The position numbers and the translations under genes are program-made. The notes beneath the pieces were generated by a model, which saw only the letters and a program-made list of their open reading frames with translations, made no database searches and had not been told where the DNA came from. Shown one piece after another: positions 49,750 through 53,915 of a DNA stretch of 53,915 nt. Positions within the stretch are counted from its first letter, which is position 1. Every line of letters begins with the position of its first letter. This DNA comes from Bacillota bacterium (GTDB lineage: Bacteria > Bacillota > Clostridia > Christensenellales > SZUA-584). The DNA is taken from assembly GCA_023461435.1 (NCBI GenBank), contig JAEYLC010000039.1, positions 1 through 53,915 on the forward strand, written 5' to 3'.

Positions 49750-50136
49750 CTATACAGTTCCAAGCCGGTTTGGGGCGGAATCTGTCTGTTGGGGTTGAAT
49801 GGCTTCGTCGGCTTCCTGAAGATCAACGCCATAATCATATCGTCGGCTGGTAGGCCCCCATACAAATTCGACAAGCCTCTCAAGATTGCGGCATGCGGGT
49901 TTATAGGTTGGGTCAAGCGCGTAAGCCGCGCGGTAATGCTTACGGGCATTGTCGTCGTCGCCCGTCAACTCGAAAAAAATCCCGAGAAGATTGTGCGGTT
50001 CCGCGGCTTCTGTGTTTAGTCTAATGGCCTCCTTGATACTGGGCAGCGCTTCATTCATCCGGCCTTCTTTTAGGAAGTCAGCCGCTTTAACTACCGCAAC
50101 GGAATAAGTATCAGGCAAGACTTCTTTTCTTTTCAT
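49750..50136 (-). CDS. Short tetratricopeptide-repeat protein
   Basis: 128 aa with about two TPR motifs (AVVKAADFLKEGRMNEALPSIKEAIRLNTEAAEPHNLLGIFFELTGDDDNARKHYRAAYALDPTYKPACRNL) and an acidic, Gln-rich tail. GGAAGGAAGGGCC precedes ATG. It begins the trkA-trkA-trkH transcript and is separated from kdpE by a terminator. TPR proteins mediate protein contacts; the partner is unknown. Confidence 0.75.
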   Translation of the reverse strand: MKRKEVLPDTYSVAVVKAADFLKEGRMNEALPSIKEAIRLNTEAAEPHNLLGIFFELTGDDDNARKHYRAAYALDPTYKPACRNLERLVEFVWGPTSRRYDYGVDLQEADEAIQPQQTDSAPNRLGTV

Positions 50137-50233
50137 TTTCGGCCCTTCCTTCCATTTTCTTGGCTGATCTCATAATAGGGCGAAAAGTATAAAGGCGGTG
50201 TGAAGATACTTAGAGCAGGCATAAAGATTGTAT

Positions 50234-50258
50234 AAAGAAAAAACCGCTTGAGCGGTTC
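50234..50258 (-). terminator. Terminator after kdpE (minus strand)
   Basis: AACCGCTTGAGCGGTT (50242-50257) is a self-complementary hairpin. On the minus strand it is followed by TTTTTTCTTT. It separates the two-component genes from the TPR/Trk genes, though read-through is possible. Confidence 0.82.
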
Positions 50259-50285
50259 ATGTTAATCTATCAAAGGGAAGAGAAT

Positions 50286-50972
50286 TTATTCATCAGCCAT
50301 GCGGTAGCCCACACCCACCTCGGTAATAATATACCTTGGCTGCGCCGTGTCCTTTTCAATCTTGCGGCGCAAATTCCCCATGCAGACCCGGAGCGTCTGC
50401 GCGTCATCCGCGACGACGGCTCCCCAAATATGGCTGATCAGAAATCGATGAGTCATTACTTTGCCGCAGTGCTTCGCCAAAAGGGTAAGCAGGTTATACT
50501 CTGTCGGCGTCAGATGGACAGGATCTCCGCTCAACGTGACACGGCGTTTTTCAAAATCTATTTTTAACTGATCCATCTCAAAAACGGGGGCAGCAGATTG
50601 AGCAACAGCCATGTTGCGCCGCAGAGCCACGCGAATTCGCGCAAGCAATTCCGGCACCGAAAAAGGTTTCGTCAAATAGTCATCCGCTCCCGCGTCCAGT
50701 GCTTCTACCTTCTCTCGTTCATGCCCCCGGGCAGAAACAACGATAATGGGAACGCGCGACCATTCCCTAACCTTACGGATCACTTCCAGCCCATCCATAT
50801 CCGGCAGGCCAAGGTCGAGTATCACGACATCCGGATGGTGTGATGTAATGAGTAGCAGGGTGTTTGAGCCATCCTGCGCTTCCAGACAGCTGTACCTTTG
50901 AGTCTCAAGCGAAACCTTTATAAAATGTCGTATCGGTCTTTCATCTTCAGCAATGAGTATCAGTGGTTCCAT
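50286..50972 (-). CDS. kdpE: KdpE-like response regulator (OmpR family)
   Basis: 228 aa from ATG 50972 (AAAGGAGCAGCC upstream); a longer frame to 51074 lies inside the kinase gene. Receiver domain: IAEDERPIRHF with acidic pocket ED (10-11), phospho-acceptor Asp53 in VVILDLGLPDMDG, and Lys in DYLTKPFSVPELLARI. C-terminal winged helix: VHLTPTEYNLLTLLAKHCGKVMTHRFLISHIWG...LRVCMGNLRRKIE. It overlaps the kinase stop by 13 bp. It probably regulates K+ uptake genes, here most likely the trk genes downstream. Confidence 0.92.
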   Translation of the reverse strand: MEPLILIAEDERPIRHFIKVSLETQRYSCLEAQDGSNTLLLITSHHPDVVILDLGLPDMDGLEVIRKVREWSRVPIIVVSARGHEREKVEALDAGADDYLTKPFSVPELLARIRVALRRNMAVAQSAAPVFEMDQLKIDFEKRRVTLSGDPVHLTPTEYNLLTLLAKHCGKVMTHRFLISHIWGAVVADDAQTLRVCMGNLRRKIEKDTAQPRYIITEVGVGYRMADE

Positions 50973-52525
50973 GGCTGCTCCTTTTCCGGCAATGTGAAGC
51001 GAAATACCGCCCCCCCCGTAGGGTCGTTGAATGCGATAATCTTTCCACCGTGCGCTTCCACAATGGATTTGCATATTGCAAGACCAAGGCCGAATCCGCG
51101 TCTTCCCTGCTTTGCTGACGTAAAAAATCTCTCAAAGACAAAGGGGATTTCTTTCTCGGACAGGCCCGGACCATTATCATGAACGGAAAACGCAATACAA
51201 CCGGCATCTTTTTGTACCGTAACGCGGACCCTTGCATTCTCGGGCGTATGTTTAACGGCATTGTCCAGCAAATTGACAAGCACCTGTTCAATGAGTATAC
51301 CTTCCACGGGAATCATGATCAACTCGTCCGGTATTGAAATTGTGATAGCCTTATTTCCTAACCTTTTTTTGATACGTTGCACTGCTCCGGCGACCAGCTC
51401 TTCCACAGCTTCCATTTCTTTCTTCAATATCACTTTGCCTTCAGTGAAACGCGTCATGCTCAAGATATTATCCACCAAATGGTTAAGCCACTCCGCGTCG
51501 GCGCAAATCCCTTGCAAAAGGTCCTTGCGTACTTCGTCCGTCAATTGGCTGTAGTTTTCAATCATCGTGCTGGCAGAGCCCAATATTCCGGCAAGCGGCG
51601 TCCTTAGGTCATGGGAAACTGAACGAAGCAAATCTCCCCGCAGTCTTTCACGCTCGATTTCCATCTGAGCCCGTTGCTGCTTCTCGTACATCCGCTCACG
51701 CTCAATGACCAGCGCGATTTGTGCGCCAATAGTTTCGGGAAACATTCGCTGATCTTCGGGTATCTGCGAACCGCTTGGCAAAGCGATACCGATGACGCCC
51801 AAGACCCCGCTTTGGCCTTTGATAGGTTGAAAATACGCGCGGCTGCCACCAAAAAGCGATGTTCCCGTGCCGCACGCGATACCCGAATGAACCGCCTCCA
51901 TGCATGCGTTTAACTCCAAGCCGGAATCAAAGATATCCTCACCTTCTATACAACCCTGGCCTATTTGGCCACTGATATCCGATACCGTCACCAATACCGA
52001 GGTGCAAAACATCTGCGCCAAATCTCTTGCAGCTACATAGGCTACCTCTTTGATGTTCCTGATAGCCAGCAGGTCACGCTCAAGCTCATATAACATGCGC
52101 ATTCTTTTTTCACGAAGCTCTGCGCGCTGTGTTTCATACTTGACACGCGTGGTCAACGTACTGGTGATCAGTGAAACGATCATCATCACAATAAACGTGA
52201 CCGGATATTCGGGGCTGTATGTCATGAGGGTATAATAAGGCTCAGTGAAAAAGAAATTGAAAACCAGTACTGAAAGAACCGAGGCGATAATCCCATATAA
52301 GTAGCCCTGAGTCAGATATGAAACAAACAGCACACTCAGCATATATGTGATGATATAACCGGATTCATTGAGATTGAGCTGCGCCTTGAGCGCGAAAGAA
52401 ACAAGAGTCGCCAGCGCAACCACACCTATCGTAATCGCTATATTCCCCAGCACTTTTTTGAGTGTGTTTTTGTTGTCCTTTTGGATGTGCTGAAAAGAAA
52501 AATCATCATGCTTAACGCTTTTCAT
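50960..52525 (-). CDS. kdpD: KdpD-like sensor histidine kinase lacking the KdpD/Usp domains
   Basis: 521 aa from ATG 52525. It begins with a short cytoplasmic tail, then four transmembrane helices of the DUF4118 type (residues about 25-125, ending YYTLMTYSPEYPVTFIVMMIVSLITSTLTTR). A GAF domain, HisKA (RSVSHDLRTPLAGILGSASTM) and HATPase (NLLDNAVKHTPENARV, DNGPGLSEKEIPFVFERFF, GFGLGLAICKSIVEAHGG) follow. Full KdpD is about 900 aa, with an N-terminal KdpD ATP-binding domain and a Usp domain; both are absent. The protein is otherwise intact, so this is a short-form family member rather than a broken gene. Confidence 0.9.
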   Translation of the reverse strand: MKSVKHDDFSFQHIQKDNKNTLKKVLGNIAITIGVVALATLVSFALKAQLNLNESGYIITYMLSVLFVSYLTQGYLYGIIASVLSVLVFNFFFTEPYYTLMTYSPEYPVTFIVMMIVSLITSTLTTRVKYETQRAELREKRMRMLYELERDLLAIRNIKEVAYVAARDLAQMFCTSVLVTVSDISGQIGQGCIEGEDIFDSGLELNACMEAVHSGIACGTGTSLFGGSRAYFQPIKGQSGVLGVIGIALPSGSQIPEDQRMFPETIGAQIALVIERERMYEKQQRAQMEIERERLRGDLLRSVSHDLRTPLAGILGSASTMIENYSQLTDEVRKDLLQGICADAEWLNHLVDNILSMTRFTEGKVILKKEMEAVEELVAGAVQRIKKRLGNKAITISIPDELIMIPVEGILIEQVLVNLLDNAVKHTPENARVRVTVQKDAGCIAFSVHDNGPGLSEKEIPFVFERFFTSAKQGRRGFGLGLAICKSIVEAHGGKIIAFNDPTGGAVFRFTLPEKEQPWNH

Positions 52526-52615
52526 AAACAACCTGAAGCTTTTCTTTGTATTATAGCACGACAGCGCATAAAAGCATCAACATATTTCCAGCCGGGCCAG
52601 GAATATAGAAGTATT

Positions 52616-53224
52616 ATGCCGATATCGCAAATCGTATTTAAAAACCTCGGGTTCAAGGTTGTCTCGGTGCCGGGCGGCGAGGTGCCGCAGGCTCTCGCGG
52701 GCGAGCTTGAGACGGTATACGAGCAGGCGCGCATCGACTGGAAAACTATGTTCAAGCGGTTTTTGACGGGCCGCGGACGCATGCAAACGCGCGCGACCTA
52801 TAAGCGCGAGTCGCGTCGGTACGACAGCTACCCGGGCAGCAAACGCAGCGTGGGGCTTAAGGTGCTGATCGCGCTCGATGAAAGCGGCTCGATATCGAAC
52901 GACCAGCTGCAGACGTTTTTTGGCGAGCTGATGGCGCTCAATCGCATCACCAATGCGCAGATACTCGTGACCGAATTCGATACGGAATGTACGAAGCCGA
53001 TGCCCGCCGAGGAATACCGGCACGCGAAGGCGCGCGAGAAAAGCGGTGGCACCGATTTTAAGCCCGTCTTTGCGCTCGCGGACAGCCTCAAGGTATCGCT
53101 CGTGGTGATATTCACGGATGGCGAGGGCAGCGCGCCGGGTGCAGTGAGCCAGCGTGTGCTCTGGGTGCTCACAAAGGGCGGCAAGCAGCCGGCGGCATAC
53201 GGCTACAGCGTGACATTTGAGTAG
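52616..53224 (+). pseudogene. VWA-like (DUF2201 C-terminal) protein, 5'-truncated
   Basis: The plus-strand frame is open from 52481, but the first 45 codons run antisense through the start of the kinase gene and its upstream region. Recognisable protein begins near ATG 52616 (MPISQIVFKNLG...). From about 52660 GC content and codon use change sharply to GC-rich. It contains the VWA-type metal site LKVLIALDESGSISNDQL, then VTEFDTECT, GGTDFKPVF and VVIFTDGEG. DUF2201 proteins normally have about 400 aa with an N-terminal metallopeptidase-like domain, absent here. Either a truncated gene or a short version with the N-terminus lost at a junction. Confidence 0.6.
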
Positions 53225-53233
53225 GTGATCAAT

Positions 53234-53611
53234 ATGGGTAAGCATGAGGTGCTGTGGTATTTTCTCACGGGCGGGAAGCTGAGGCTCGGCAAAAAGGAAG
53301 CCGCGCTCGAGCTGCTGCGGCAGGACAGCGTGGTGCGCCGGTTACTCGGGTTTTCGGGCGGTGAGCTCAAAACGCTCGCAGCGAAGGCCGCGGGCACGGA
53401 GCGGGACGGGGAATTTGTGATTTTTGATTTTACCGGCATCCCCGAACGCAAGCTCGAGGGAGACCCCGCCGAGCTGCTCAAGGAGCTTAAAAAGCGTTAC
53501 GGCCGCATGGTGGGCGGCACGCTCTATTTCAAGATCATGTACACCACCTTTGAGCAGGTGTACTACAGTCAGGCTGATCTTGACACGGACGATGTGAGCC
53601 TGAACGGATGA
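53234..53611 (+). CDS. Unknown 125-aa protein next to the VWA gene
   Basis: Starts at ATG 53234 with TAGGTGATC upstream, 9 bp after the VWA stop, so the two form a unit. Not recognised. It is highly charged and GC-rich, with LRLGKKEAALELLRQDSVVRRLLGFSGGELKTLAAKAAGTERDGEFVIFDFTGIP and an acidic C-terminus. Similar base composition shows it shares ancestry with the VWA fragment and not with the potassium genes. Confidence 0.6.
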   Translation: MGKHEVLWYFLTGGKLRLGKKEAALELLRQDSVVRRLLGFSGGELKTLAAKAAGTERDGEFVIFDFTGIPERKLEGDPAELLKELKKRYGRMVGGTLYFKIMYTTFEQVYYSQADLDTDDVSLNG

Positions 53612-53616
53612 ACTGA

Positions 53617-53733
53617 TTATTCAGCATCGTCTTTGTTTATAAGATCATGGGCCGCTATGGCTTCGATGGCCTGCTCCAGGGGATCGAAATAGATGCCATC
53701 ATTCAGGCCGGAAAGCTCATCGAGCCCAAACAT
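53617..53733 (-). CDS. 38-aa acidic peptide, candidate small protein
   Basis: ATG 53733 to TAA 53617: MFGLDELSGLNDGIYFDPLE followed by QAIEAIAAHDLINKDDAE. GGAGTGAC is placed 6 bp before the ATG. Strongly acidic and probably helical in its second half. Convergent with the preceding gene. No family recognised. Confidence 0.5.
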   Translation of the reverse strand: MFGLDELSGLNDGIYFDPLEQAIEAIAAHDLINKDDAE

Positions 53734-53915
53734 ATCGTCACTCCATTCAATATATTCGCATCACACTAAATGAAAAGGAGCCCCCAAAAAGAGCAATGTC
53801 AATAACTTAAGCTCAGAGGAAGGATTTCAGAAAAGGGTTAGCGGCAGCAAAGGGTTTGTGGACGCGAGGAAAAGAGCGCCCCGGTCGCACGGGGGAGACG
53901 ACACGGGTAAGTTCG
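53734..53915. other. Window edge, no gene seen
   Basis: About 180 bp. Purine-rich on the plus strand, ending in GC-rich sequence (GAAAAGAGCGCCCCGG...). No frame with a start and binding site was found, and no hairpin of note. Confidence 0.3.

Noticed and set aside
50960..52525. kdpD as a truncated pseudogene
   Set aside because: The N-terminal membrane domain starts cleanly with its own ATG and all kinase motifs are intact, so it fits a short-form KdpD-like kinase.
1..53915. CRISPR array
   Set aside because: No set of regularly spaced direct repeats of 20-40 bp was seen; the TTGATAT and TACTACA repeats are short and irregular.

Overview
The window looks like chromosomal DNA of an anaerobic, butyrate-forming member of the Bacillota (class Clostridia). 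The reasons are strong AGGAGG-type ribosome binding sites, TTG starts, lipobox lipoproteins, a radical-type (oxygen-sensitive) 4-hydroxybutyryl-CoA dehydratase with clostridial neighbours, and Firmicute phage tail genes. There is no rRNA, no complete tRNA and no CRISPR array. Gene calls come from reading translations and motifs by eye; no database search was run.

Left end (1-4060): an AbiE-type toxin-antitoxin operon (minus strand, toxin cut by the window edge) with a perfect 12-bp operator palindrome. It sits at the end of an integrated element that stops in a 45-bp 3' fragment of tRNA-Arg(CCT). Next come an unknown 121-aa protein, a lipoprotein whose frame runs antisense into a YkvA/DUF1232 gene, and a scar with the first ~35 codons of a parA gene joined to broken minus-strand genes.

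Catabolic island (4057-26884): a divergent FGGY kinase/GntR pair and a 20-kb plus-strand operon. It encodes a ThDP (acetolactate-synthase-like) enzyme, two A-type and three B-type class I CoA-transferase-fold subunits, a ribose-type ABC importer, a CaiB/BaiF CoA-transferase, a Gfo/Idh/MocA dehydrogenase, 4-hydroxybutyrate dehydrogenase, 4-hydroxybutyryl-CoA dehydratase, 4-hydroxybutyrate CoA-transferase, thiolase, crotonase, 3-hydroxybutyryl-CoA dehydrogenase and butyryl-CoA dehydrogenase. The second half is a recognisable route 4-hydroxybutyrate -> crotonyl-CoA -> butyryl-CoA plus acetyl-CoA. The first half would import and cleave an unidentified polyol, sugar or sugar acid. My working model is that the ThDP enzyme feeds succinate semialdehyde into the 4-hydroxybutyrate branch.

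Phage-derived region (about 26885-43233): a decayed restriction-specificity remnant, an S24 (LexA/CI-like) repressor with an operator array, a Mor-like activator, a NusG/LoaP-like antiterminator, and a full siphovirus-type tail, fibre and lysis module. No integrase, transposase, terminase, portal or capsid gene is present. This is the layout expected of an SOS-inducible F-type (flexible) phage-tail-like bacteriocin. It carries an unusual dockerin-bearing protein between two fibre genes.

Right end (43589-53915), mostly minus strand: an unknown multi-pass membrane protein, a GC-rich MATE transporter, and a potassium cluster. The potassium cluster has a KdpD-like kinase without the KdpD/Usp domains, KdpE, a TPR protein, two TrkA proteins, a 33-aa membrane peptide, TrkH and an OB-fold-like protein. 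At the edge are a 5'-truncated, GC-rich VWA (DUF2201-like) fragment, its partner gene and a 38-aa ORF.
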